Origin: CAVVIG01 sp050249955
GTDB taxonomy: Bacteria > Acidobacteriota > Vicinamibacteria > Vicinamibacterales > CAVVIG01
DNA: 64,000 nt
Reading direction: 5' to 3'
NCBI GenBank assembly: GCA_050249955.1
Contig: JBFWPN010000003.1
Coordinates: forward strand, 124,001-188,000
Part shown: positions 47,624-55,518 of the stretch, piece by piece
Numbering within the stretch: the stretch's first letter is position 1
How the letters are laid out: each line of letters begins with the position of its first letter
Translations under genes and position numbers: made by a program
Notes under the pieces: model-generated
What the model saw: only the letters and a program-made list of their open reading frames with translations
Databases searched by the model: none
Told to the model about the DNA's origin: nothing

Positions 47624-48859
47624 ATGTTCAGCAAGTCCCTGTTGTCCGCTGCCGCATTCGCAGTGGTACTCGCCCCGCTGTCGTCGTCCGCACAGGTCGC
47701 CGACCCGAGGCCGCCGAACGCACCCACCCAGAAACCGGCCTTCGCGGGCCAGACCGATGCGCCCGAGCAGAAGCTCGGGGTGGCCTTCGACGTGGTCACA
47801 GTGGTGGACACCCTGCGCAACCCGTGGGGCATGACCTTCCTGCCGAGCGGCCGGATGCTCGTGACCGAGCGGGTGGGGTTCCTCCGCCTCGTGAACACCG
47901 ACGGCACGCTGGTGCCACAGCCCGTTGGCGGCCTACCCGCGGTGGACAACCGCGGCCAGGGCGGGCTGCTGGACGTGGTGCTGGACCCGAACTTCGCCAC
48001 CAACAACCTGATCTACTGGAGCTACGCGGAGCCGCGCGAGAACGGCACGAACAACACGGCGGTGGCTCGCGGGCGCTTCATCGAGGGTCCGCCGGCCCGT
48101 GTCGAGAACGCCCAGGTGATCTATCACCAGGGGCCGTCGCTCAACTCGACGGCCCACTACGGATCGCGGCTGAACTTCCTGAAGGACGGTACGCTGCTCA
48201 TCACGCACGGTGAGCGGTCCATCACCGAGGGTCGCATGCAGGCCCAGCGCATGGACGGCCTGCTCGGCAAGGTGGCCCGCATCAACGCGGACGGGTCCAT
48301 CCCGAAGGACAACCCGTTTGTCGGCAAGGCGGGCGTGCGCGAGGAGATCTTCTCGATCGGACACCGCAACATCCAGTCGGCGGCGATTCACCCCACCACG
48401 GGCGAGCTGTGGGAGGTGGAGCACGGCACGCGCGGCGGCGACGAGCTCAACGTCGTGCGCAAGGGCAAGGATTACGGCTGGCCGACGGTTGCGTACGGCA
48501 TCGAGTACGCGGGCGGTCCCATCACCGGCGGCATCACGCAGAAGGTAGGGACGGAGCAGCCGCTGTACTACTGGGATCCGGTCATCGGGCCGAGCGGCAT
48601 GGCCTTCTACACCGGCAGCCTGTTCCCGGCCTGGAAGGGCAGCCTGTTCATCGGCGGTCACCAGACGAACGACCTCGTGCGGCTCTCGCTCTCCGGCGAG
48701 AAGGTGACGGGCGAAGAACGCCTGCTCACCGACCGCACGCCGCGCCTGCGCATCCGCGACGTGCGCCAGGGACCCGACGGTGCGCTGTACCTGCTCACCG
48801 ACGAAATGCTCTCCGGCAAGATCGTCAAGCTCGTGCCGAAGGGCAGCGCGACGAGGTAA
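47624..48859 (+). CDS. secreted sorbosone/glucose-dehydrogenase-like PQQ propeller (aldose sugar dehydrogenase family)
   Basis: The 411-residue protein has a signal peptide (LLSAAAFAVVLAPLSSSAQ) and a six-bladed propeller of the soluble glucose/sorbosone dehydrogenase (GSDH) family: LRNPWGMTFLPSGRMLVTER, NRGQGGLLDVVLDPNFATNN, HYGSRLNFLKDGTLLITHGE, FSIGHRNIQSAAIHPTTGEL and EHGTRGGDELNVVRKGKDYG. The His in HYGSRL and HRN and the GHRN segment match PQQ-binding and catalytic residues of E. coli YliI-type enzymes. It would oxidise aldoses in the periplasm. The ATG at 47624 follows GGAGAG at 7 nt. Confidence 0.9.
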   Translation: MFSKSLLSAAAFAVVLAPLSSSAQVADPRPPNAPTQKPAFAGQTDAPEQKLGVAFDVVTVVDTLRNPWGMTFLPSGRMLVTERVGFLRLVNTDGTLVPQPVGGLPAVDNRGQGGLLDVVLDPNFATNNLIYWSYAEPRENGTNNTAVARGRFIEGPPARVENAQVIYHQGPSLNSTAHYGSRLNFLKDGTLLITHGERSITEGRMQAQRMDGLLGKVARINADGSIPKDNPFVGKAGVREEIFSIGHRNIQSAAIHPTTGELWEVEHGTRGGDELNVVRKGKDYGWPTVAYGIEYAGGPITGGITQKVGTEQPLYYWDPVIGPSGMAFYTGSLFPAWKGSLFIGGHQTNDLVRLSLSGEKVTGEERLLTDRTPRLRIRDVRQGPDGALYLLTDEMLSGKIVKLVPKGSATR

Positions 48860-48881
48860 GCGTTCCGGAGTTACTGAGTTC

Positions 48882-50513
48882 CTAGACGATTCCCCGAATC
48901 TGCCCGTCGTCCGCCAGGTCGATGTTCGAGGCGTGCGGCGCCTTCGGCAGGCCGGGCATCGTGAGGATCTCTCCCGTGAGCGGCACCAGGAAACCGGCCC
49001 CAGCCGCAATACGCACTTCGCGGATGGTCATGTCGAAGTTGCGTGGCCGGCCGACGAGCTTCTCGTCATCCGAGAGCGAGAGGTGGGTCTTCGCCATGCA
49101 GATCGGCAGCTGGCCGAACCCCAGGGCATCGGCGCGATCGAGCTGCTTCTTCGCCGTCACGGAGAAGTCCACGTCCGACGCGCCGTAGATGGTGCGTGCG
49201 ACGTGGCGCACCTTGTCCATCGGCGGATCGGCAAGGTCGTACATGTAGCGCGGCGAAGGCGTGGCGGATGCCGCGCGGGCGAGCACCTTCTCGGCCACCG
49301 CCATCGCCCCTTCGCCGCCCCGGCCGTACACGTCGGCGGCCCCGGCCTCCACCCCGTCGGCCGCAAGGGCGTCGAGCACGAGGCGCACCTCGTCAGGCGC
49401 ATCCTCGCCGCGCAGGTTGAGCAGCACCACCGGTTCGAGGCCGAAGCCGCGCACACTCTCCAGGTGCTTCCGCAGGTTTTCCAGGCCCCGCTGCAGCGCC
49501 TCGGCATCCGGCTTTCCGGACTGCGAGGCCGGCACACCCCCATGCACCTTCAGCGCGCGCAGCGTCGCCACCAGCACCACGGCATGCGGCCAGATGCCGG
49601 CCACGCGGCATTTGATGTCGAGGAATTTCTCGGCGCCGAGGTCGAAGCCGAACCCCGCCTCGGTGAACACCACATCGGCCTTCCGCAGCAGCAGCTTCGT
49701 GGCGACGATGCTGTTGCAGCCGTGGGCGATGTTGCCGAACGGTCCCCCATGCACCACGGCCGGTCCGCCCTCCGTCGTCTGCACGAGGTTCGGCAGCATG
49801 GCATCCCGAAGCAGCGCGGCCATCGCCCCTGCCGCCTGGAGGTCGTGCGCATGCACGGGGGTGTTGTCGCGCCCGAAGCCCACGAGAATCCGGCCAAGCC
49901 GCGCCTTCAGGTCCGGGTAGTCGCTCGCCAGGCAGAGGATCGCCATCACCTCGCTCGCCGCCGTGATGTCGAACCCGTCCTCCCTCGGCACGCCCATCGT
50001 CCGCCCGCCCAGCCCCGTGACGATGCGGCGGAGGAAGCGGTCGCTCATGTCGGTGACACGGCGGAAGGCCACCTGGCGTCCATCGAGCCGCGGCGGGTTG
50101 CCGTGGTAGATGTCGTTGTCGGCGAGGGCAGCCAGCAGGTTGTGCGCCGAGGTCACGGCGTGGAGATCACCCGTGAAGTGCAGATTGATCCGCTCGGACG
50201 GCACCAGGGCCGACCGTCCGCCGCCGGTGCCGCCCCCCTTGGCACCGAACACCGGCCCAAGTGACGGCTCGCGCAGCGCGCATGCCGCTCGGGCACCGAG
50301 GCGGCGGGCCGCCTGCGTCAGGCCGATGACACACGTGGTCTTCCCTTCGCCGGCCGGTGTCGGGTTGATCGCGGACACGAGCACGAGCTTGCCCGTGAGC
50401 GGCGCGTCGCTGAACGCGTGCTCCGGTGCGATCTTCGCCACACCGGGCCCCCATGGCTGGATGTCGTCAGGCGTGAGTCCGAGGTCGGCGGCGACAGCGT
50501 CGATTGAGCGCAT
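48882..50513 (-). CDS. fhs: formate-tetrahydrofolate ligase
   Basis: The 543-residue cytoplasmic enzyme joins formate to tetrahydrofolate with ATP to give 10-formyl-THF for one-carbon metabolism. The N-terminal P-loop NPTPAGEGKTTCVIGLTQAA, the segment GAKGGGTGGGRSALVPSERI, LHFTGDLHAVTSAHNLLAAL and TEAGFGFDLGAEKFLDIKCR are hallmark sequences, and the C-terminal PICMAKTHLSLSDDEKLVGR and GEILTMPGLPKAPHA complete the family. Length is normal. The ATG at 50513 lacks a clear ribosome binding site, but the protein begins as expected. The gene is divergent from a small ORF at 50630. Confidence 0.96.
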   Translation of the reverse strand: MRSIDAVAADLGLTPDDIQPWGPGVAKIAPEHAFSDAPLTGKLVLVSAINPTPAGEGKTTCVIGLTQAARRLGARAACALREPSLGPVFGAKGGGTGGGRSALVPSERINLHFTGDLHAVTSAHNLLAALADNDIYHGNPPRLDGRQVAFRRVTDMSDRFLRRIVTGLGGRTMGVPREDGFDITAASEVMAILCLASDYPDLKARLGRILVGFGRDNTPVHAHDLQAAGAMAALLRDAMLPNLVQTTEGGPAVVHGGPFGNIAHGCNSIVATKLLLRKADVVFTEAGFGFDLGAEKFLDIKCRVAGIWPHAVVLVATLRALKVHGGVPASQSGKPDAEALQRGLENLRKHLESVRGFGLEPVVLLNLRGEDAPDEVRLVLDALAADGVEAGAADVYGRGGEGAMAVAEKVLARAASATPSPRYMYDLADPPMDKVRHVARTIYGASDVDFSVTAKKQLDRADALGFGQLPICMAKTHLSLSDDEKLVGRPRNFDMTIREVRIAAGAGFLVPLTGEILTMPGLPKAPHASNIDLADDGQIRGIV

Positions 50514-50543
50514 GTGAGGATTCTACGCGGACGGTCGAGCTGC

Positions 50544-50585
50544 TCGTCCGCCCCACCTGCCCGACCCGCCCCACCTGCCCCTACG
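50544..50585. repeat. pyrimidine-rich GCCCCACCTGCCC tandem motif
   Basis: CCCCACCTGCCC occurs twice, at 50551-50562 and 50569-50580, within a run of C-rich DNA between fhs and the small ORF. A close match to the same motif, CCCACCTGCCCGCCCCGCCC, occurs at 703-722. The two sites look like members of a dispersed intergenic repeat family. Confidence 0.45.
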
Positions 50586-50629
50586 TCGATCCGCCCCGAA
50601 CGCCCCGGATCTTGCACGCACGCGAGGGC

Positions 50630-50875
50630 ATGACCTCACAGGAACTGCTCGACCTGGCCACACGCCTCGCGAAGGACTTCAAGATCTGGTCTGAGGAAGC
50701 GACGCTCCGGAACGCCGTCTCCCCCGACGACCTCATGCTGCTGCGTCAGGCGGCCGCGGTCCTGGAGCGCGCAACCGAACGAGGCGTGGCCGCCCAGGTG
50801 AACGACACGCCTGAGCAGCAGCAGGTGCTGACCGGAGAGAGTGTCACGACCCCTGACGACACGTTGGGCGGATAG
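50630..50875 (+). CDS. small hypothetical protein
   Basis: The 81-residue product is polar and mostly alpha-helical (ELLDLATRLAKDFKIWSEEA, then DDLMLLRQAAAVLERATERG) with an acidic, Thr-rich end. No family is recognised. It could be a small cytoplasmic protein similar in shape to antitoxins or regulators, but nothing supports that. GAGGG lies very close to the ATG at 50630. It converges with the VOC gene, with 5 bp between stops. Confidence 0.5.
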   Translation: MTSQELLDLATRLAKDFKIWSEEATLRNAVSPDDLMLLRQAAAVLERATERGVAAQVNDTPEQQQVLTGESVTTPDDTLGG

Positions 50876-50880
50876 GAACG

Positions 50881-51357
50881 TCAGCCCCGCCGCGCGGCGT
50901 CGATTGCGGCCACGTCGATCTTCCCCATCGTCATCATTGCCTCGAACGCGCGCTTCGCTTCTTCGCCGCCAGCCGCCAGCGCCTCGGTCAGCGTGCGCGG
51001 CGTGATCTGCCACGACAGCCCCCAGCGGTCCTTGCACCACCCGCATGCGCTCTCGGTGCCGCCGTTGTTGACGATGGCGTTCCAGTAGCGGTCGGTTTCC
51101 TCCTGCGTATCGGTAGCCACCTGGAACGAGAACGCCTCGCAGTGCCTGAACGCCGGCCCCCCATTCAGCCCCATGCACGGGATGCCCAGCACGGTGAAGT
51201 CCACGGTCAGGACATCGCCCTTCCTGCCGCTGGGAAAGTCCGACGGCGCGCGGTGCACCGCCTTCACTTCGCTGTCGGGAAACGTGGCCGCGTAGAACTC
51301 GGCTGCGGCGAGGGCGTCCTTGTCGTACCAGAGGCAGATGATGTTCTTGGGAATCAC
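50881..51357 (-). CDS. VOC-superfamily (PhnB-like) protein
   Basis: The 158-residue protein matches the PhnB/3-demethylubiquinone-methyltransferase-like branch of the vicinal oxygen chelate fold: KNIICLWYDKDALAAAEFYA, LTVDFTVLGIPCMGLNGGP, FSFQVATDTQEETDRYWNAI, GWCKDRWGLSWQITPRTLTE and MTMGKIDVAAIDAA at the end. The fold binds a metal and a small ligand; function within this branch is rarely known. The start is a GTG at 51357 with AAGGAG upstream. Confidence 0.9.
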   Translation of the reverse strand: MIPKNIICLWYDKDALAAAEFYAATFPDSEVKAVHRAPSDFPSGRKGDVLTVDFTVLGIPCMGLNGGPAFRHCEAFSFQVATDTQEETDRYWNAIVNNGGTESACGWCKDRWGLSWQITPRTLTEALAAGGEEAKRAFEAMMTMGKIDVAAIDAARRG

Positions 51358-51590
51358 AGGTCAGGCTCCTTGAGAGGATTGTCTCCGACGCCAGCCGACG
51401 GCGCGGCATTCAGGCAGTGGTCGAACGACCAGTTCCCGGATCGACAGGTCCGGGGACGGACCCGCAGGGCGGCAGAGCTGGGGGGTACGGGAGGTGCAGC
51501 GCACGGTTCACGGCAGGGCCGCGACATGCGGCACCCGTTCCTTGTAGCATTTCGTGCGCCGCCTGAGCGGCCACACTTCAGAGGAGCTTT

Positions 51591-52229
51591 ATGTCATCCC
51601 CGTCACTGTTCGGCACCTTCGCGGCTTTGGCCGTCACCCTCACGCTTTCCTCCCCGGCCTTGGCCCAGAACATCGTCGGGAAGGGAAAGACCGGTCCCGT
51701 GCCCGACCCGGTGGCACTCGACATCACCGGCATGTTCCAGGAGAAGTACGCCAGCGTCGGCGACGACATGTTCATCGGTGGCCAGCCCACAGAGAAGGCG
51801 CTGCGTGAGCTGAAGGCCAAGGGCGTGACCACCGTGGTGAACCTCCGGATGCCGCAGGAGATGGAGCAGATCGGCTTCGACGAGGCGGCGCTCATCAAGC
51901 AGCTCGGCATGAAGTACGTGCACATCCCGATGCGGGGAACGCCCGAGAATCCCTACGGTCCGAAGCAGCTCGACCAGTTCGCCGAGGCGATGAACACGGC
52001 TGACGGCAAGGTGCTGCTGCACTGCACCGTGGCCTGGCGGGCCAGCCACATGTGGGGCGCCTACCTGATCCGCGAACGCAAGGTGCCGGTGGCCGCGGCG
52101 GTCGAACAGGCGCGCAAGATCAACCTGCGCGACGACCGTCCGTTCAATGGCGTGCAGCCGATCGAAGGGTTCCTCGGCCGGACGCTGCCGGAGATTCAGC
52201 ACCCCGCGCCCGTGCCCGCTCAACGCTAG
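51591..52229 (+). CDS. secreted dual-specificity phosphatase-like protein
   Basis: The 212-residue product has a signal peptide (LAVTLTLSSPALAQ) and a compact phosphatase-like domain: IGGQPTEKALRELKAKGVTT, VVNLRMPQEMEQ, YVHIPMRGTPENPYGPKQLD and KVLLHCTVAWRASHMWGAYL. The P-loop has Cys and Arg spaced C-x4-R (HCTVAWR), as in the DUF442 / beta-lactamase hydrolase-like subfamily, rather than the C-x5-R of standard tyrosine phosphatases, and lacks the usual Gly. Activity is therefore uncertain. AGAGGAG precedes the ATG at 51591. It is 57 bp upstream of the NHL gene in the same direction. Confidence 0.85.
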   Translation: MSSPSLFGTFAALAVTLTLSSPALAQNIVGKGKTGPVPDPVALDITGMFQEKYASVGDDMFIGGQPTEKALRELKAKGVTTVVNLRMPQEMEQIGFDEAALIKQLGMKYVHIPMRGTPENPYGPKQLDQFAEAMNTADGKVLLHCTVAWRASHMWGAYLIRERKVPVAAAVEQARKINLRDDRPFNGVQPIEGFLGRTLPEIQHPAPVPAQR

Positions 52230-52286
52230 CCATAAACGGGGCTCGGCACGGGTGCCGTCCCCACACGCCCTCTCGAGGAGTCGCAC

Positions 52287-53345
52287 ATGCGCATTGCACC
52301 AGCCGCCGGCCTCGTGGTTCTTGGCCTCCTCTCGACGCTCTCCCTCTCGCCCGACCTGCACGGGCAGGGTCTGCCGAACCCCTATCGCATCGCGGAGGGT
52401 TGGGCGCAGTTACCGAACGGGAAGGCGATGGGCGCCGTGGGCAAGGTGGTCACTGATCCCGACGGTCGTCACATCTGGGCAGTGGTCCGGTGCGAGCGGC
52501 TCGAGGACCCGGCCCGCTTCGGCGACGAGTGCCGCGACTCGAAGACCGATCCGATCGTGAAGTTCGGTCCGGACGGCAAGGTGGTGAAGACCTTCGGCGG
52601 AGGGCTGTTCATCTGGCCGCACGGACTGGACGTGGACAGGGAGGGCAACGTCTGGGTGACCGACGCGGTGTCCACGAACCGCATTCCCAAAGGCGACAAG
52701 CGGGGCCACACCGTCGTCAAGTTCAGCCCGGACGGCAAGGTGCTGCTGACCCTTGGCATGGGGGGCATGGAAGGCGCCGGACCGGATCACTTCACCTCGC
52801 CGAGCGACGTGGTGGTCTCGCCGGGAGGCGACGTGTTCATCGCCGACGGCCACGGCGAGAACGGCAACAACCGCATCATGCGGTTCACGAAGGATGGCGC
52901 GTTCGTCAAGGCCTGGGGCAAGACCGGCTGGGCCCCCGGCGAGTTCCGCTCCATCCACGCCATCGCCATGGACTCGCGCGGCCGGGTCTTCGTGGGCGAT
53001 CGCGGCAACAACCGCATCCAGATCTTCGACCAGGACGGGAAGTCGCTGTCGGTGCCGTGGACCCAGTTCGGCAAGCCGAGCGGCATCACCTTCGACGCGA
53101 ACGATCGCATCTACGTGGCCGACTCCGAATCCGACGATGTGCAGAATCCCGGGTGGGAGGAGGGCATCCGCATCGGCGACGCGAAGAGCGGCTGGGTGCA
53201 CTGGTTCATCCAGTTCCCCTGGGGCGATCCGCGGACAACGGTCGGCAACGGTGCGGAGTTCGTGGCCGTCGACCGCGACGGCAACGTGTACGGCGGGGAG
53301 CCGGCGCCCAAGCGGCTGCAGAAGTACGTGCGCGTCAGGCCCTGA
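52287..53345 (+). CDS. secreted NHL-repeat protein, peptidyl-hydroxyglycine lyase-like
   Basis: The 352-residue protein has a signal peptide (GLVVLGLLSTLSLSPDLHGQ) and a six-bladed NHL propeller: FIWPHGLDVDREGNVWVTDA, SPSDVVVSPGGDVFIADGHG, FRSIHAIAMDSRGRVFVGDR, NNRIQIFDQDG and ITFDANDRIYVADSESDD. Histidines in WPHGL and SIHAI occur at positions used for zinc in the lyase half (PAL) of peptide-amidating enzymes; a third expected histidine is not evident, a Glu stands near it. So it may be an enzyme or only a binding propeller. CGAGGAG precedes the ATG at 52287. Confidence 0.85.
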   Translation: MRIAPAAGLVVLGLLSTLSLSPDLHGQGLPNPYRIAEGWAQLPNGKAMGAVGKVVTDPDGRHIWAVVRCERLEDPARFGDECRDSKTDPIVKFGPDGKVVKTFGGGLFIWPHGLDVDREGNVWVTDAVSTNRIPKGDKRGHTVVKFSPDGKVLLTLGMGGMEGAGPDHFTSPSDVVVSPGGDVFIADGHGENGNNRIMRFTKDGAFVKAWGKTGWAPGEFRSIHAIAMDSRGRVFVGDRGNNRIQIFDQDGKSLSVPWTQFGKPSGITFDANDRIYVADSESDDVQNPGWEEGIRIGDAKSGWVHWFIQFPWGDPRTTVGNGAEFVAVDRDGNVYGGEPAPKRLQKYVRVRP

Positions 53346-53357
53346 CCCGCGCCTCCA

Positions 53358-53882
53358 TCAGCGCGCGACGAACGACGCGCCAAGGGCGGACGGATCGTTG
53401 GCGAGCACCACTGAGGTGTCCATCTGCCTGACGGGCACGTTCCAGAACCGTTCGAGCAGCAGGCGGGCCTGCCTTTCGTCCAGCAGCATGAAGCCATGCG
53501 CCTGGTAGAACGCGATGGCCCACGCCGCGGCCTTCCAGGTGCCAATGAGGATCGGCCTGCTCGTCGTCGCCGTCAGCGCCCGCAGGAGCCGGCCGCCGAT
53601 GCCTCGCCTCCGCGCGTCGGTCCTGACGTACGCGTGCCGGATGAGGACGACAGGTCCTCTATCCTGGATCCCCATCACGCCGAGCACCGCGCCGTGCTCG
53701 ACGAAGCACGAGAACTCGACGCCGGCTTCGATCTCGGACTCGAGTTCAGCGAGCGACATGTAGGGCTCGTGCCACCGGTCGGCGGGAATGATGCCCTTGT
53801 ACGCGGCTGCGCCGTCGTTGATGACGGCGTGGATGTCGTGAACGTCTGACGGTGTGGCCGCGCGGATCGTGGCTGGCTGCAT
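53358..53882 (-). CDS. GNAT-family N-acetyltransferase
   Basis: The 174-residue protein has the GNAT fold: ATIRAATPSDVHDIHAVIND at the start, a strand pair with VLGVMGIQDRGPVVLIRHAY, motif A VRTDARRRGIGGRLLRALTA (acetyl-CoA pyrophosphate loop RRRGIG) and motif B WKAAAWAIAFYQAHGFMLLD. The acceptor is unknown; small-molecule amines are common for this class. It starts at ATG 53882 and converges with the NHL gene. The tRNA-Arg gene lies upstream on the same strand. Confidence 0.9.
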   Translation of the reverse strand: MQPATIRAATPSDVHDIHAVINDGAAAYKGIIPADRWHEPYMSLAELESEIEAGVEFSCFVEHGAVLGVMGIQDRGPVVLIRHAYVRTDARRRGIGGRLLRALTATTSRPILIGTWKAAAWAIAFYQAHGFMLLDERQARLLLERFWNVPVRQMDTSVVLANDPSALGASFVAR

Positions 53883-53972
53883 GGCACCCCGATACCGGCG
53901 GACCAGTCGCCGAGGTGATGACGGACACGCCAGTGACCGCGCTGGTCTACCGGGTGGATGGCTTGTGGAACG

Positions 53973-54049
53973 TGGTGCGCCCTGCAGGATTCGAACCTGC
54001 GACCTCCTGGTTCGTAGCCAGACGCTCTATCCAACTGAGCTAAGGGCGC
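53973..54049 (-). tRNA. tRNA-Arg (anticodon ACG)
   Basis: The minus strand folds as a 77-nt cloverleaf: acceptor GCGCCCT paired with AGGGCGC plus discriminator A, D-arm with AGCTCAGTTGGATAGAGC, anticodon stem-loop CTGGCTACGAACCAG with anticodon ACG, T-arm GCAGGTTCGAATCCTGC, and an encoded 3' CCA. ACG reads CGN arginine codons after A34 is converted to inosine. Its 5' end supplies the stop codon of the GIY-YIG gene upstream, an overlap of 10 bp. Confidence 0.97.
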
Positions 54050-54924
54050 GCGGGGGTCGAGAGAACACCTGATCGTATCACAACGATTCGTTCCGTAAAG
54101 AGGCGATCGTCGTCCAGGAGCAGTTTCAGCCGTCGCTGGAGCTCACGCGCCGACGGCGCATCGTGCGGGTCGACGCGCGTCGCCGAGTCGCCGCGACCGG
54201 CCAGCCACGAGAACACCAGCGGCGCAAGCCCCTCGAGCAGATCGACATCGGGCGTGCGCCCGTCGTCTGCACCCCTGGACGCTGCAGTGCCGAAGAACCG
54301 ACGCAGCGCTGCCACACGCGACACCAGCCCGGTCCCGTCACGCGCCACACGGGTCATCCGCACGGCACCATCGACGCGCGCGGCCACCAGTTCCGCAGCC
54401 CCCTCCTCCACAGACGGCAGCAGCACGATGGTGTCGCGCACGAGCGGCGCCGGAATGGCGCGGGTGTCCAGGCCGGGAGCGCCCACCTGCACGTTGGCCA
54501 CCGGCGAGAACACCCTGATCCACTCCGCCTCGCGCAGCAGCGCCTCCAGCTCAGACCCGACGGGCAGCCACTCGCCCTGCTGTGCACGCGCGAACGCCGG
54601 CTTCAGCTGACGCCACCGCCGTGCCGCGAAGTGCGTCCGCAGCCGGCGCCGGATGTTGTTCGCCTTCCCCACGTACAGCGCGCGCCCCTCCGCGTCGCGC
54701 AGCAGGTACACACCCGGTGCCGATGGTGCGTCCGCGCAGATCCGCTCACCTGCGCGCAACCACGCTTCACGCCGGTCTTCTACCACCAGCGCCTGCTCGA
54801 TGAGCCGGCGCGCCAGCACGGGCGGCGCATTCCGGATGCCGAGCACTTCCGACGCGAGCTGCACGTAGTCGGGCGCACTCCCCATGTCAGACATCCGCGC
54901 CAGTAGCCGGTCCCTCAGCAGCAT
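54040..54924 (-). CDS. GIY-YIG nuclease-domain protein
   Basis: The 294-residue product carries a UvrC-like GIY-YIG motif: APGVYLLRDAEGRALYVGKA with the G-V-Y (about 71-73) and Y-V-G (84-86) triads, then NNIRRRLRTHFAARRW and the catalytic-type Glu region EALLREAEWIRVF. The rest (about 120-294) has no UvrC helix-hairpin-helix or UvrB-binding domain, so it is not UvrC itself; UvrC-like Cho-type or DNA polymerase epsilon-linked nucleases are related. Start 54924 has GGAGAAG upstream; an in-frame ATG at 54936 lacks one. The last codons and the TAG stop lie inside the tRNA-Arg gene. Confidence 0.85.
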   Translation of the reverse strand: MLLRDRLLARMSDMGSAPDYVQLASEVLGIRNAPPVLARRLIEQALVVEDRREAWLRAGERICADAPSAPGVYLLRDAEGRALYVGKANNIRRRLRTHFAARRWRQLKPAFARAQQGEWLPVGSELEALLREAEWIRVFSPVANVQVGAPGLDTRAIPAPLVRDTIVLLPSVEEGAAELVAARVDGAVRMTRVARDGTGLVSRVAALRRFFGTAASRGADDGRTPDVDLLEGLAPLVFSWLAGRGDSATRVDPHDAPSARELQRRLKLLLDDDRLFTERIVVIRSGVLSTPARP

Positions 54925-55008
54925 CGTCTTCTCCATGCTAGGACAGCACAGTGCCCGGGCCAACGGGTACGGCCGGACTGGCCGACTCCCGCCGTAGAAT
55001 GAAGGACC

Positions 55009-55515
55009 ATGCGTCCAGACGCCGAACACCGGCAACAGGGGCCGTCGAGCGTCCGCTGCTTCGTCCTCACGGTCAGCGACACGCGCACCGAGGCCACCGA
55101 CACCGGCGGACGCGCCATCCGCGATCTCCTCGGCGCCGCCGGCCACACGGTCGCCGGCCAGGCCATCGTCCGCGACGATGCGGCGCTGGTACGCGGAACG
55201 GTGGAGCAGCAGCTGGCCGGTGCGGACGTGGATGTGGTAATCACGACCGGAGGCACCGGCATCACGTCGAGAGACACCACCTACGAGGCCATCGATGCGC
55301 TGCTCGAGAAGCGGCTCGACGGTTTCGGCGAGCTGTTCCGCATGCTCAGCTACGAGCAGGTGGGGCCTGCGGCAATGATGAGCCGGGCCACCGCCGGCTT
55401 GGCGCGCGGACGGATTGTGATTGCCCTGCCCGGTTCCGAAGCCGCGGTTCGCCTCGCGATGGAGAAGCTGGTGCTGCCGGAGCTCGGGCACCTCGTGCAG
55501 CAGGCACGGAAGTAG
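55009..55515 (+). CDS. moaB: molybdenum cofactor biosynthesis protein MoaB
   Basis: The 168-residue protein contains CFVLTVSDTRTEATDTGGRA, VDVVITTGGTGITSRDTTYE, and RMLSYEQVGPAAMMSRATAG with IVIALPGSEAAVRLAMEKLV, the MoaB/Mog fold that binds molybdopterin. It adenylylates molybdopterin to prepare metal insertion. It precedes moeA by 3 bp, so the pair works in the final steps of molybdenum cofactor assembly. A few extra N-terminal residues precede the conserved start. It is divergent from the GIY-YIG gene. Confidence 0.94.
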   Translation: MRPDAEHRQQGPSSVRCFVLTVSDTRTEATDTGGRAIRDLLGAAGHTVAGQAIVRDDAALVRGTVEQQLAGADVDVVITTGGTGITSRDTTYEAIDALLEKRLDGFGELFRMLSYEQVGPAAMMSRATAGLARGRIVIALPGSEAAVRLAMEKLVLPELGHLVQQARK

Positions 55516-55518
55516 GCG

